Shown piece after piece: positions 1 through 8,779 of a stretch of DNA of 64,000 bases. Numbering within the stretch: the first letter of the stretch is position 1; each line of letters begins with the position of its first letter. The notes under the pieces were generated by a model, which did not search any database, was not told the origin of the DNA, and saw only the letters and a list, made by a program, of their open reading frames with translations. The stretch is from contig CAXTIG010000006.1 of NCBI GenBank assembly GCA_964244295.1, forward strand, positions 62,001-126,000, given 5' to 3'. Source of the DNA: JAJAZB01 sp964244295. Its GTDB lineage: Bacteria > Bacteroidota > Bacteroidia > Cytophagales > Spirosomataceae. A program made the translations under genes and the position numbers.

Positions 1-48
1 TTTTTTGTCGTTTAACTCTGTATTTCAAAGTACTTTCCAAAAACCCTC

Positions 49-1452
49 ATGGAACCCGTAGAAAAAAACCTCTCGTTTTGGGAACGCTTCACCCGCTGGG
101 TGCAGCGTTCGGTGATGCTCAAGCTGTTCACCATCGGCATTCTGACGCTCTTGCTCCTCATTCCGGCAAACCTGGTCGAAAACCTCATCCGCGAGCGGGA
201 AGGCACCCGCGACCAGGCCACGGCGGAAATCAGCGGCAAGTGGGGCGCGGCCCAAACCGTCGGCGGGCCGGTGCTCACGGTGCCCTACCTGCGTACCGTC
301 ACCGACGAGAAAGGGAAAACCAGCACCGAAACGGCCTACGCGCACCTGTTGCCCGAAACGCTGAACGTCACCGGCAGCGTCGTGCCCGAAAAACGCTACC
401 GGGGCATCTACGTGGTGATGCTCTACCAGGCCCGCCTCCAACTCAACGGCACCTTCGCCCGTCCCGACTTCAGCAAACTCGGCGTGGCCGAATCAGCCTT
501 GCGTTGGAGCGAAGCCTTCGTCAACCTGGGCGTGAGCGACATGCGGGGCATCCGCGAAACCGTGGGCCTGACCTGGAACGGGCAAGCCCTCGACCCCAGT
601 CCCGGCATCGTCAGCGGCGATTTGTTCGCGGCGGGCATCAGTGCCCCCGTCGCGATGCCCGCCGCCGGGGCAGGGCCGCTGCGCTTCACGGCCAAGCTGG
701 TGCTCAACGGCAGCAGCGAACTGAATTTTCTGCCCTTCGGCAAAACCACGACGGTGGCCCTGACCTCCGGCTGGGGTTCGCCGAGTTTCACCGGGGCGTT
801 CCTCCCCGACCGCCGTAACGTGACCGGCGATGGTTTTTCGGCTAACTGGAAAGTGCTGCACTACAACCGGAACTATCCCCAGCAGGGCCTGGGGGCTTTT
901 TTACCGAAAAAAACTACCCCGGTTTACGATGGCCGGGTAACGGCAGAACCCCGCGACGAAACCGGCACCTTCGGCGTACGCCTGCTTTTGCCGGTGGACG
1001 AATACCAGAAAACCACCCGCTCGGCCAAGTACGCCAGCTTGTTCGTGCTGCTCACGTTTGCCTCTTTTTTCTTCGTCGAAATTCTCAACCGGCGGCGTAT
1101 TCACCCGATTCAGTACCTGCTGGTGGGTTTCGCGGTGTGTTTGTTTTACGTGCTGCTGCTATCGATTTCCGAGCACCTCACTTTCGGCTGGGCCTACCTC
1201 ATTGGCAGTGGCGTCGTGCTGACGATGGTGTTTTTGTACACTCTGGGCGTGTTTAAATCGCTGCGTATTTCGCTGATTTTCAACGGTATTCTGGCTTTGA
1301 TGTACGCCTTTTTCTACTCGCTCCTTCAACTCGAAGACTACGCCCTGTTGCTCGGCAGCCTCGGACTGGCGCTGATCCTGGGCGTGGTGATGTACCTCAC
1401 CCGGCACATCGACTGGTACAACGCCTACGGGCGGGAGGAACTAACCACGTGA
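49..1452 (+). CDS. creD: CreD family inner-membrane protein
   Basis: Protein of 467 aa with the CreD layout: one N-terminal membrane helix (about residues 23-41), a large extracytoplasmic domain, and five or six helices packed into the last 140 residues. The segment just after the first helix (VENLIREREGTRDQA, then GGPVLTVPY) is characteristic of the family. In enterobacteria CreD belongs to the CreBC envelope-stress regulon and affects tolerance of colicins and beta-lactams; its biochemical role is unknown. No creB/creC-like regulators are adjacent. The ATG at 49 follows a short leader and is the first reasonable start. A composite inverted repeat begins 12 nt after the stop codon. Confidence 0.9.
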   Translation: MEPVEKNLSFWERFTRWVQRSVMLKLFTIGILTLLLLIPANLVENLIREREGTRDQATAEISGKWGAAQTVGGPVLTVPYLRTVTDEKGKTSTETAYAHLLPETLNVTGSVVPEKRYRGIYVVMLYQARLQLNGTFARPDFSKLGVAESALRWSEAFVNLGVSDMRGIRETVGLTWNGQALDPSPGIVSGDLFAAGISAPVAMPAAGAGPLRFTAKLVLNGSSELNFLPFGKTTTVALTSGWGSPSFTGAFLPDRRNVTGDGFSANWKVLHYNRNYPQQGLGAFLPKKTTPVYDGRVTAEPRDETGTFGVRLLLPVDEYQKTTRSAKYASLFVLLTFASFFFVEILNRRRIHPIQYLLVGFAVCLFYVLLLSISEHLTFGWAYLIGSGVVLTMVFLYTLGVFKSLRISLIFNGILALMYAFFYSLLQLEDYALLLGSLGLALILGVVMYLTRHIDWYNAYGREELTT

Positions 1453-1464
1453 TCGATAGCAGAC

Positions 1465-1705
1465 GCCGGGGTCGGGGTCCTCACCTGAAGGATCAACCCA
1501 TCTTTTTAGTCGCGTAGCGACCTGATGTTTGTAGAAAAATGGATCGTTCCGCTCGTAGTTGGTCGCGTAGCGACCCAACCGAAGCGGGTTTGTTGGGTCG
1601 CTACGCGACTAAAAACGCAAAAAGAGACCTTTTTCTACAAACATTTGATGCCTAACGGCATCCCCAAAAGGTGTTGATGCTTTAGGTGTCCTCACCGACC
1701 CCGGC
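1465..1705. repeat. Composite nested inverted repeat downstream of creD
   Basis: This fills the 297-nt gap between creD and the next gene. An outer 11-bp pair (GCCGGGGTCGG at 1465-1475 and its complement at 1695-1705) encloses an inner element. In the inner element TAGTCGCGTAGCGACC (from about 1507) and ATGTTTGTAGAAAAA (1525-1539) reappear inverted at 1596-1615 and 1630-1644. A third GGTCGCGTAGCGACC copy sits at 1561-1575. It looks like one palindromic element inserted into another. No coding potential was recognised. Confidence 0.75.
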
Positions 1706-1749
1706 ACAGGGATTCGTTGAGAGAAAACCACTTTTATCCTACGCAAACC

Positions 1750-2307
1750 ATGAGAAGAAAAGTGATGGGTTGGGCTGTCGTCGTCGCGCTCACCGTGCTC
1801 ATCCCCTCCGTGTTGACGCTTCTTGCCAGTTGGCATTGGAAACCGGGCGCTTTGGTTTTGGCCTTTGTCCTCCTGTTGGGTGGTGCCGGTCTGACGTATG
1901 AACTGGTGGCGAAGAAGAAACTGAGCCATCCGGCCTACCGATTCGCCGTCGGTGTGGCACTGGCGGCCGTGTTCGTCCTCGTCTGGATGAATGCTGCCGT
2001 GGGCGGCATTCTTGGGGACGACCCCGCCAACATGATGTATTTCGGGGTGCTTCTCGTCGGATGCATCGGTGCCATCATCGCCCGCGTAGAGCCGCCGGGA
2101 ATGGCACGCGCGTTGGTGGCGACGGCGTTCGCGATGGCGCTCGTCCCGGTGATTGCGTTGATCCTCGGGACGCCCGCGTTTGCCAACGGTGTGGTGGCCG
2201 TGTTTGGTCTCCATGCCTTCTTCGCCCTGCTGTTTGTCGGAGCGGCGTTGTTGTTTCGACGCGCGGCGCGCGAACCCAAAAAGCCCGATTTGCAACCGAC
2301 GGCTTGA
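1750..2307 (+). CDS. Small multi-pass membrane protein, function unknown
   Basis: Predicted protein of 185 aa with about five hydrophobic helices and almost no soluble loops, plus a short basic C-terminal tail rich in Lys, Arg and Pro. The start is placed at ATG 1750 (MRRKVMGW), because the earlier in-frame ATG at 1717 adds a polar stretch that does not look like part of a membrane protein. No family was recognised. It lies alone between two non-homologous membrane genes with more than 200 nt on either side, so the context gives no functional hint. Confidence 0.7.
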   Translation: MRRKVMGWAVVVALTVLIPSVLTLLASWHWKPGALVLAFVLLLGGAGLTYELVAKKKLSHPAYRFAVGVALAAVFVLVWMNAAVGGILGDDPANMMYFGVLLVGCIGAIIARVEPPGMARALVATAFAMALVPVIALILGTPAFANGVVAVFGLHAFFALLFVGAALLFRRAAREPKKPDLQPTA

Positions 2308-2513
2308 GGGACGGATGACTACGCCATGCGTATACGATATTCACTCCGCTCATTCTATTGCGTGGCATCACCCAGTTGAGAGGTATCCAAAACCATGAAG
2401 ACGTCATAAAAATCTAAGGGCAGCCCAGCAACTGCCAAAACCGTGCGCCAGCGTGCTAACTTTTGTTATGCCGCCAGAATTGGAGCGTACTGCACCCCTT
2501 TGATTTGGACCTG

Positions 2514-3224
2514 ATGAACCTACTTCCCAACCTTGACCGTCTCTACGATGAATGCAAGCGGAACCAATGGTTGCGCTACTTCGCCGTCTTTTGCCGGGTT
2601 TCATTGGCCCTGGGGTTTATCCCTTCTGGCCTGGTAAAAGTGATGGGCGAGCGGTTCGCCAGCGGCTTACCCTCGAATCATCCACTGGGCCACTATTTTG
2701 ACGCGTTACACCGTACCGGCTTTTACTACCCGTTTATCGGCGTGAGCCAGTTGACAGTGGCGCTGCTGTTGCTCATTCCACGGACGACGTTGCTGGGAGC
2801 GATTCTCTATTTTCCGATTATTCTCAACATCTGTGTTCTGACCTATGCGACCCGCTTTGAAGGCACTCGCATCGTTACGCTCATGCTGTTGGCAAACTTG
2901 TATTTGCTGGGTTGGGACTATGCGCGGTTGAAATACGTTCTGCCTCTTGCCTCATCGAGCGCTATCGGTAAACCGCCAAATCAGAAGAGGTCCGGCAAGT
3001 TTCCTTTGCTGTTTTTTGGATGCGTTGTCGCCGCCGTCGTTTTAGTGATCGTCATCAACAACGTTGTGTACGACATTCGCCCTGGCAATTCTCAGCTAGA
3101 GTGCACGAACGGATGCCCCAATAATGTTCGCCCTGAGGCCTGCGATCGCTTCTGTAATTGCATTTACCAGGAGGGCAACCCCTTGGATAAGTGCTTGGAG
3201 GAATACGGAAAAAAGAAGGAATGA
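2514..3224 (+). CDS. DoxX/MauE-like membrane protein with Cys-rich tail
   Basis: Protein of 236 aa. The first 170 residues form about four membrane helices in a DoxX/MauE-like pattern (RVSLALGFIPSGLVKVMGE, then GVSQLTVALLLLIPRTTLLG). A further helix follows near residue 165-190, then an extracytoplasmic tail of about 45 residues with six cysteines (CTNGC, EACDRFCNC, DKC). Several DoxX/MauE relatives act as quinone-linked or redox-partner membrane subunits; this is inferred by similarity only. ATG 2514 (MNLLPNLDR) is preferred to an upstream TTG that would add 17 unlikely residues. The clustered cysteines suggest disulfides or a metal site in the periplasm. Confidence 0.65.
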   Translation: MNLLPNLDRLYDECKRNQWLRYFAVFCRVSLALGFIPSGLVKVMGERFASGLPSNHPLGHYFDALHRTGFYYPFIGVSQLTVALLLLIPRTTLLGAILYFPIILNICVLTYATRFEGTRIVTLMLLANLYLLGWDYARLKYVLPLASSSAIGKPPNQKRSGKFPLLFFGCVVAAVVLVIVINNVVYDIRPGNSQLECTNGCPNNVRPEACDRFCNCIYQEGNPLDKCLEEYGKKKE

Positions 3225-3249
3225 TCCACCTGTCATCTCCGGGAGCCTC

Positions 3250-3464
3250 GTGAAATTTACAATCACCAGAGAGGGTTCGACGCTGTTCTTTCAACCGCCG
3301 GGCGCGCAATCCGCTGCCCCGCTCGAGGTGACTGCAGCGAGCTGCGGCCCGACGAGGCCGGGCAATTCCAGAAAACCACCCGTGATTACCGCTCCCAGGC
3401 GACTGGTTGGCGTTCAGTGAATTACGACGAATGGCTCGTTTCTACCCAACTCAAAACCAACTGA
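3250..3464 (+). pseudogene. Possible remnant of one or two decayed genes
   Basis: No intact gene lies here, but two short protein-like stretches occur in different frames. From 3250, VKFTITREGSTLFFQPPG resembles the C-terminal DUF3471-type domain often attached to beta-lactamase-like hydrolases. From about 3339 another frame reads ...GQFQKTTRDYRSQATGW... and ends at TGA 3462. The frame change near 3330 and the absence of upstream coding sequence suggest a decayed remnant. The assignment is tentative. Confidence 0.3.
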
Positions 3465-3471
3465 TTTTTGC

Positions 3472-4137
3472 ATGGAACTCTCCTGGACGATCTCCCTCTC
3501 CCGTTTTCGGGTTTTGCTGCTGCTGGCGGGGCTTTCCGCCGCGTTGGGTAGTATGCTGCTGCTGCGCTGCTACCTTGCCCACGACTGGTGGTACGCCCTG
3601 ATGTTACCCTGGAATTTAGTGCTGGCCTTCGTACCGTTACCCCTTGCCTTACAGGCCGAACGGATTGCGCTCCGGTACCGCCTGCTCAAGCCTGGCCTGC
3701 TGCTGACGATAGTGGCCTGGGCTTTGTTTTTCCCGAACGCCCCCTACCTCATCACCGACATCAAGCACCTGCACCATGTGCCGCCCGTGCCGCTTTGGTT
3801 CGATGCCACGCTGCTGTTCGGCTTTGCGCTCACGGGTTTACTGGCCGGGCTGGTGTCGCTGTACTGGATGCACTCCCTGGCGCGGGAATTCTGGGGCAGT
3901 CGCCGGGCCAACGCCGCGCTGCTCGCTTACCTGCCGCTGGCTTCCTGGGGAGTATTCCTGGGACGCGAGCTGCGCTGGAACTCCTGGGACGTGCTCTACC
4001 GCCCGCATTTTCTCGTCTGGGATGCACTCACACGGGGCACCAGCCTCAAGGCGCTGGCGATGACCGTCGAGTTTTCGCTGCTCCTCGGCCTTTCGTACCT
4101 TGTGCTGCTGAGTTTGATTCACCTGAAAAAGGAATAA
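3472..4137 (+). CDS. DUF1361 family integral membrane protein
   Basis: Protein of 221 aa with about six membrane helices. DUF1361 signatures are visible: LFFPNAPYLITDIKHL near residues 85-100, PLWFDATLLFGFALTGLLAG after it, and GRELRWNSWDVL near residue 165. The family is of unknown function and of normal length here. ATG 3472 follows a short spacer. An inverted repeat (4138-4179) starts at the base immediately after the stop codon. Confidence 0.85.
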   Translation: MELSWTISLSRFRVLLLLAGLSAALGSMLLLRCYLAHDWWYALMLPWNLVLAFVPLPLALQAERIALRYRLLKPGLLLTIVAWALFFPNAPYLITDIKHLHHVPPVPLWFDATLLFGFALTGLLAGLVSLYWMHSLAREFWGSRRANAALLAYLPLASWGVFLGRELRWNSWDVLYRPHFLVWDALTRGTSLKALAMTVEFSLLLGLSYLVLLSLIHLKKE

Positions 4138-4179
4138 GGCGGATTGCGGAGTAGAAAAATCCGCAATCCGCAATCCGCC
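4138..4179. repeat. Inverted repeat abutting the DUF1361 stop codon
   Basis: Perfect 13-bp arms (GGCGGATTGCGGA at 4138-4150, complement at 4167-4179) separated by 16 nt. The left arm begins at the base following the TAA. It may fold into a 3' hairpin; no U-tract follows. Confidence 0.8.
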
Positions 4180-4192
4180 TTCCGCACTCGTT

Positions 4193-4546
4193 ATGATTAG
4201 CCTCCCCAAATTCCTGAAAAGCGTTCCCTTCGCCCTGAAGGGCCTCCGGGCGCTGGTGCGTTCGGAAAACAACGCCCGGATTCACCTGTTAGCTACCGGG
4301 GCGGTGGTGGTGGCGGGGGTCGGGTTGCGGGTTTCAAAAACCGACTGGCTCTGGCTGTTGCTGGCCGTCACGCTGGTCTGGCTGACGGAGGCGTTCAACA
4401 CCGCCCTCGAAAAACTGGTGGATTTGGTTTCACCCAATCATCACCCCCTGGCCGGGCAGGTGAAAGACCTCGCCGCCGCCGCCGTCCTCCTCGCCGCCCT
4501 CTTCGCCCTAGTGGTGGCGGGGCTGGTATTTGGGGACAAGTGGTGA
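4193..4546 (+). CDS. dgkA: Diacylglycerol/undecaprenol kinase family
   Basis: Protein of 117 aa, normal length for DgkA-type integral membrane lipid kinases. Family features: an N-terminal amphipathic segment with ALKGLRALVRSENNARIHL, and the catalytic-core stretch EAFNTALEKLVDLVSPNHH, which carries the conserved Glu and Asn residues, followed by VKDLAAAAVLLAAL. In Gram-negatives it recycles diacylglycerol; in other bacteria it phosphorylates undecaprenol. Which substrate is used here cannot be told from sequence. It has three membrane helices. An inverted repeat follows the TGA within 6 nt. Confidence 0.9.
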   Translation: MISLPKFLKSVPFALKGLRALVRSENNARIHLLATGAVVVAGVGLRVSKTDWLWLLLAVTLVWLTEAFNTALEKLVDLVSPNHHPLAGQVKDLAAAAVLLAALFALVVAGLVFGDKW

Positions 4547-4552
4547 GTTGGG

Positions 4553-4619
4553 AAGGATGAGTTGTGATTTTTCAACTCACATTTCACCCTTCACAACTCA
4601 CATTTCACAACTCGTCCTT
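4553..4619. repeat. Inverted repeat between dgkA and the convergent glycan operon
   Basis: Arms of 15 bp (AAGGATGAGTTGTGA at 4553-4567 against 4605-4619, 14 of 15 paired) enclose two further copies of the TTTCAACTCACATTTCAC-type unit, so the loop is itself repetitive. It sits between the convergent genes ending at 4546 and 4664 and could end transcription in both directions. Confidence 0.7.
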
Positions 4620-4663
4620 GGGCTTGTTGAGTTGACGATTTGAAAAGTCCACTACTTCTCCGC

Positions 4664-6265
4664 TTATTTCCGGCGATAAAACCGGGCGCCCGATTCCTCG
4701 CCCACGTAACTGTAATGGGCTTTCAGATACCCGTACACGTCTGGATAGTGCTGTACCCGGTATTCTTCCAGACCGTCGAGGGAAAGGGCAGAATTTTGAA
4801 TATCGACGAACAGGCGTGGTTTGTGCTGTTCCATTTGTCGGTAAAACTGCCCAATCCGGTAACGGTGCAAACTCGACGTGGGGTGATACAACCAGTACGT
4901 CAGCACCCGGTAGTAGGCGGGAGGCCGGTCCGACAAGGAGTACAACTGGGTGGCGTAACCCCAAACCAAGAGGCTTTCGCCCGGTTTGCTGAGTTGCTGA
5001 ATCAGGTTGACTATCCGCTCGTGCCCGGATGAATACGCGGTAGCCGTGGGATGACGGAAGAGCAGATTGACACTGCCCTGGAGCCAGGCCACCAGCAAGA
5101 GCGCGGTGAGTAGCGTTCGGCGCGGCGCGACCGGCACGATGCCCAAGGCCAGGCCCGTCAGCACCAGCAGGCCAAACAGGTAAAATATCAGATAATGCTG
5201 AAAAAAGTTTCCCGCCTGCAAGGCAGCGTACAAGCACGCTAGCCAGAACAGCAACCCGAACAACAAGGGCAGCCAGTCGGTCGGGGATTTTTTGGGGATT
5301 TTGTACCAATAATAGCCCGCCGCCGCAAGTACGCCGGTCAGGCCCGTAAAATAGATTCCCGATTGCCAGCTTCCAACATAAACAAATCGGGCGATTCGCC
5401 AGGGCGTGAACCGTTGGGAAACGGGCAAACTCGAAAAATCATTCGTGTACGAGTAATAGAAGTACTGCCAGAAGTAATCTTTCCAGAATACGTCGATTTG
5501 GTTTCTGGCCCCGTAGTACCCCACGATGAGGATCGTCGGCAGTAGCCCGCAACCCACCAACAGTGCCATTTGTCCGAAGCGCCTACGCCGCAACAGTTCG
5601 ACCCCCAGAAACGCCCCCAGGACCAACTCCATGGGCACATTCTGAAATTTAACGTAAGGCAAGCACCCCAGCACGAATCCGTTCAGAACGAGCAATCCCG
5701 TATTTTTCTCCGGCGAAGCCCGGTACCGAAAGTACCCCCAAACGGCTACGGAAAGCCCGGCGATGCTGACCAGCTCGGAATTGAAAGCCACGTAGTCCTT
5801 AAACCAGGTGGTGCTCCAAAACAGACAGGCCGTAGCGATAAGCAGCAGGCTTTCGGTCGGTTCGAGAAACCGGCAGAAGGTGCGGTACAAAAAGGCCAGC
5901 GCACCCAAGACGAACACCAGTCCCAAACATTCCGTGAATGAGTACGAAATCGTAAACCCCAGCGCGTTACCAATCATCAGCGGCAAGACCGTAAGCGGAC
6001 GGGAATCCGAATAATTGAGCCAGGTCCAGAGGGTATCGGGATAACTCCGTACGGCCAGGGTCGAAGCCATCCATACACTGGTATCGACGCTACGCTCGAT
6101 GTCCAGCACGTACACCCACCGCAGCAGAAACGTTACACCTAGCAAGCCCGCCAACCAGTACGAGGCTCGTAGCGGCCGATGGGAGGGTCTCATGCGCTGC
6201 CAAAACCAGAACGTCAACCCGGTTAGACCCAGCCAGAGCAAAATTTTAGGAAAGAACTCGTACAT
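4664..6265 (-). CDS. GT-C-like polytopic membrane glycosyltransferase (paralogue 1)
   Basis: Protein of 533 aa with about ten to twelve membrane helices and a C-terminal soluble region of about 120 residues. The first loop after helix 2 holds an acidic D-x-E pattern (VLDIERSVDTSVW), like the acidic loop of GT-C enzymes that use polyprenyl-phosphate sugars. It is clearly paralogous to the next gene upstream: both share TWLNYSDSRPLTVLPL/VWLNYTDSRPLTVLPL, the KDYVAFNSE/GDYVAYNSE block and the final GARFYRRK/GVRVYRKK. It is the last gene of the glycan operon. The donor and acceptor are unknown. Confidence 0.65.
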   Translation of the reverse strand: MYEFFPKILLWLGLTGLTFWFWQRMRPSHRPLRASYWLAGLLGVTFLLRWVYVLDIERSVDTSVWMASTLAVRSYPDTLWTWLNYSDSRPLTVLPLMIGNALGFTISYSFTECLGLVFVLGALAFLYRTFCRFLEPTESLLLIATACLFWSTTWFKDYVAFNSELVSIAGLSVAVWGYFRYRASPEKNTGLLVLNGFVLGCLPYVKFQNVPMELVLGAFLGVELLRRRRFGQMALLVGCGLLPTILIVGYYGARNQIDVFWKDYFWQYFYYSYTNDFSSLPVSQRFTPWRIARFVYVGSWQSGIYFTGLTGVLAAAGYYWYKIPKKSPTDWLPLLFGLLFWLACLYAALQAGNFFQHYLIFYLFGLLVLTGLALGIVPVAPRRTLLTALLLVAWLQGSVNLLFRHPTATAYSSGHERIVNLIQQLSKPGESLLVWGYATQLYSLSDRPPAYYRVLTYWLYHPTSSLHRYRIGQFYRQMEQHKPRLFVDIQNSALSLDGLEEYRVQHYPDVYGYLKAHYSYVGEESGARFYRRK

Positions 6266-6417
6266 GAAAATACAAATAAATTAACGGTAAAAAAGCGGTC
6301 CAAAGGCCGGAGGCGTCGGCGCCGGGGCTTCGGATGGTCGTAATAAATCAGCCAACTTTCCGGCTTCTTCCTTCGGTTCTGACCCCAATTCCTGACCACC
6401 TGAGCGAGAACCCTTTT

Positions 6418-8016
6418 CTATTTTTTCCGGTAAACCCGCACCCCTTCCACCTCCCCCACCAACCAATACCGCGCCAGCACGTATCGGCTGATTTCGGGGA
6501 AATTCGTCAGCCGGTAGCGTTCTTCCCCGTCCAGCGAACGACCGGACGTTTGCACGTCCACCACGAGGCGGGGCCGGTGCCGTTCCATCTGCTCGAAAAA
6601 CTGTTGGAGACGGTAGGCGTACAGCCCCTCTTCGGGGTGGTAGAGCCAGTACGTCGTAATGCGGTGAAAGGCCGGGGGCCGGTCAGCCATCGGGTAAAGT
6701 CCGTCGGCGTAGCCCCACACCAGCAGCGCCTCGCCGGGGCGGCTTAGTTGCCGGATTACCTGGGCGATGGGCCGGTGCTGGCGAGTAAAATCACCCACCG
6801 GCGGGCGGTACGTGAGCAGGTTGTAACTGCCCTGTACCCAGGCCAAAACGAGCAAAATCAGCCCCAATTTTTTCTGAAAAAGAGACGAGACCAAACTCAG
6901 CGTCAGGCCCGTAGCGAGTAGGAGCGCGAAAAAATAGTAGCTTAGGTAGTGCTGGAAAAAATTGCCCGCCTGCAACACGGAGTACAGACTCACGGCCAGG
7001 AACACCAGCCCGAAAAGGACCGCCCGGCGAACCGCCGGAGTCGATTTTTCCCCAAACCGAAAAGCCCAGATTCCTGCCGCGAGCAGAACGCCCGTCAGCG
7101 CCGTGGCGTAACCCAGCGACTCCCAGCTACCCCCGTACACGTAGCGGGCGATTCGCCAGAGCGAAAATCGGGCGGACCCCGTCAGCGTGGAGTAGTCGGT
7201 CGTGTAAGAGTAGTAGAAATAATTCCAGAAGTAGTCGTTCCAGAACACGTCGGTGACTCCTCTGCTGGCGTAGAATCCGAGGAGCGCCGCCGTGGGCAGC
7301 ATCCCGCCCAATCCCAGCAGCGCCGCCTGCCCCAATCGTTTCCGCCGCAGAATTTCCCCGCCCAGAAACCCGGCGATGACCAGGCCCATCGGCACGTTCT
7401 GCATTTTGGCGTAGGGTAAACAGCCTAGCAGCAGGCCCAACCCGAAGACCGCCGCCCCGCTTCCCTTGCTTAAATCCCGGTACCGGAAGTATCCCCAAAC
7501 CGCTATGGTCAGCATCAACACGCTGATTTGCTCGGAGTTGTACGCCACGTAATCGCCGAAATGCACGGTGCCCCAAAACAAGCCGCCCGCCGCCGTGAGC
7601 AGCAGCGCCGGAGCTGATTCGAGGAAACGCCGGAATAGTTGATGGAGAAAAACCAACGCTCCCAACGTCAGCGCCAGGGCGAGGCATTCGGCCACGAGGT
7701 AGTTGGGTTTCACGAAAAAATCAACGACGAGCAGCGGTAGTACCGTCAGCGGGCGCGAATCGGTGTAGTTGAGCCAGACCCAAACTTTGTCGGGAAAATC
7801 GCGCACGGCCCCCACCGAGGCCAGCCAGGTACTGGTGTCGATGTTGCGCTCCACGTCGGCGAGGAAAGGAAATCGAAGCAGTGCCACCGTCGCGAGCAGG
7901 CCGACGAGCCAGCCCGTTTCGCGCTTTTCAAACCGGGCTTGTCGACGGGGGGCGTAGTAGCCGAGCCAGGCCGTGAGGGCCGTCATGCCCAGCCACCAGA
8001 CGACGTTAAGCAGCAT
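6418..8016 (-). CDS. GT-C-like polytopic membrane glycosyltransferase (paralogue 2)
   Basis: Protein of 532 aa when started at the ATG at 8016 (MLLNVVWWLGM). The open frame extends to 8154, but that part overlaps the methyltransferase gene and reads like non-coding sequence. The 11-nt overlap with the upstream stop implies translational coupling. It has the same architecture as its neighbour at 4664-6265, including the acidic first loop (ADVERNIDTSTW). Tandem duplication followed by divergence suggests two linkages, or two acceptor sites, on the same glycan. Confidence 0.65.
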   Translation of the reverse strand: MLLNVVWWLGMTALTAWLGYYAPRRQARFEKRETGWLVGLLATVALLRFPFLADVERNIDTSTWLASVGAVRDFPDKVWVWLNYTDSRPLTVLPLLVVDFFVKPNYLVAECLALALTLGALVFLHQLFRRFLESAPALLLTAAGGLFWGTVHFGDYVAYNSEQISVLMLTIAVWGYFRYRDLSKGSGAAVFGLGLLLGCLPYAKMQNVPMGLVIAGFLGGEILRRKRLGQAALLGLGGMLPTAALLGFYASRGVTDVFWNDYFWNYFYYSYTTDYSTLTGSARFSLWRIARYVYGGSWESLGYATALTGVLLAAGIWAFRFGEKSTPAVRRAVLFGLVFLAVSLYSVLQAGNFFQHYLSYYFFALLLATGLTLSLVSSLFQKKLGLILLVLAWVQGSYNLLTYRPPVGDFTRQHRPIAQVIRQLSRPGEALLVWGYADGLYPMADRPPAFHRITTYWLYHPEEGLYAYRLQQFFEQMERHRPRLVVDVQTSGRSLDGEERYRLTNFPEISRYVLARYWLVGEVEGVRVYRKK

Positions 8017-8779
8017 CGGTTTCGGGAGAAAAAACCACGAACACCGAACTACCAAACGGGGCGCTCCGCAGCCAGCGCCGTTCGAGGCGGTTGAGCCAGG
8101 TGAAAGCCGCGTTGAGCGGTGCGACGGGCAACACCACGTCGGACGTGACGGCATCGGGTTTCAGCCAACCCCGCCGCAGGCTGAACCGCTGGGCGCTGCG
8201 CACGGCCAGAATCAAGGGCGAAAGCACCAGACTCCAGTACGTGGCCAGGGTTGCCCGGAACCCCGCTGCCGCTCCTAGCCGCCGGAGTTCGGGGCGGGAA
8301 AAACGCCGCAGGCTGGCCACGGCCACGTCGTGGGCGCCGTAGAAAACCCGCAGGGCGCAGTTGTTGGTGATGAATCGCCCGCCGGGCCGGAGGCGATGGC
8401 GCACTTCCCGGAAAAAAGCGAGGATTTCTTCGTCGGTCAGGTAGGTGATGACATCGTTGCAAATCACCACGTCGAAGTGTTCGCCGGGAAACAAAGCAGG
8501 CAGATCTTGCAGCGTGCCCGTTTCGAGGGAAAAACCCCGCTGCCGGGTAAAGTTCACGGCATCCGCCGAAGCGTCGAAGCCGCGCAGGTCAGCGTATCCG
8601 GCTTCGCGCAGGCGGTCCAGCATCCCGCCGGTGCCGCAGCCCGCGTCGAGGATTTTCAGGTTTTTCGTTGGAAAATTGGCGGCCAGCACGTCGAGCACGC
8701 GCCCGTGCAGGCTGCGGTACCACCACAGGTCGCGCTCGACGGCGAACATTTTTTCGTATTCAACGCTCCGTCCGATCAT
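8006..8779 (-). CDS. Class I SAM-dependent methyltransferase
   Basis: Protein of 257 aa. SAM-binding motif I is LDAGCGTGG near residue 44; it is followed by LRGFDASADAVNFTRQRG (motif II region) and the motif IV-like FDVVICNDVITYL. The N-terminus (VEYEKMFAVERDLWWYRSLH) matches the group of small-molecule and glycan methyltransferases that start with a Trp-rich helix, which supports the start at 8779 rather than the Met at 8749. The start lies inside the end of the preceding GT2 gene (20-nt overlap). It probably modifies a lipid-linked sugar of the operon; the substrate is inferred. Confidence 0.8.
   Translation of the reverse strand: MIGRSVEYEKMFAVERDLWWYRSLHGRVLDVLAANFPTKNLKILDAGCGTGGMLDRLREAGYADLRGFDASADAVNFTRQRGFSLETGTLQDLPALFPGEHFDVVICNDVITYLTDEEILAFFREVRHRLRPGGRFITNNCALRVFYGAHDVAVASLRRFSRPELRRLGAAAGFRATLATYWSLVLSPLILAVRSAQRFSLRRGWLKPDAVTSDVVLPVAPLNAAFTWLNRLERRWLRSAPFGSSVFVVFSPETDAA

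Noticed and set aside
6949..7419. Long plus-strand frame opposite the GT-C-like gene
   Set aside because: It lies fully antisense to a recognised membrane protein, has highly skewed composition (Arg, Gln, Pro) and no family pattern; a shadow frame in GC-rich DNA.
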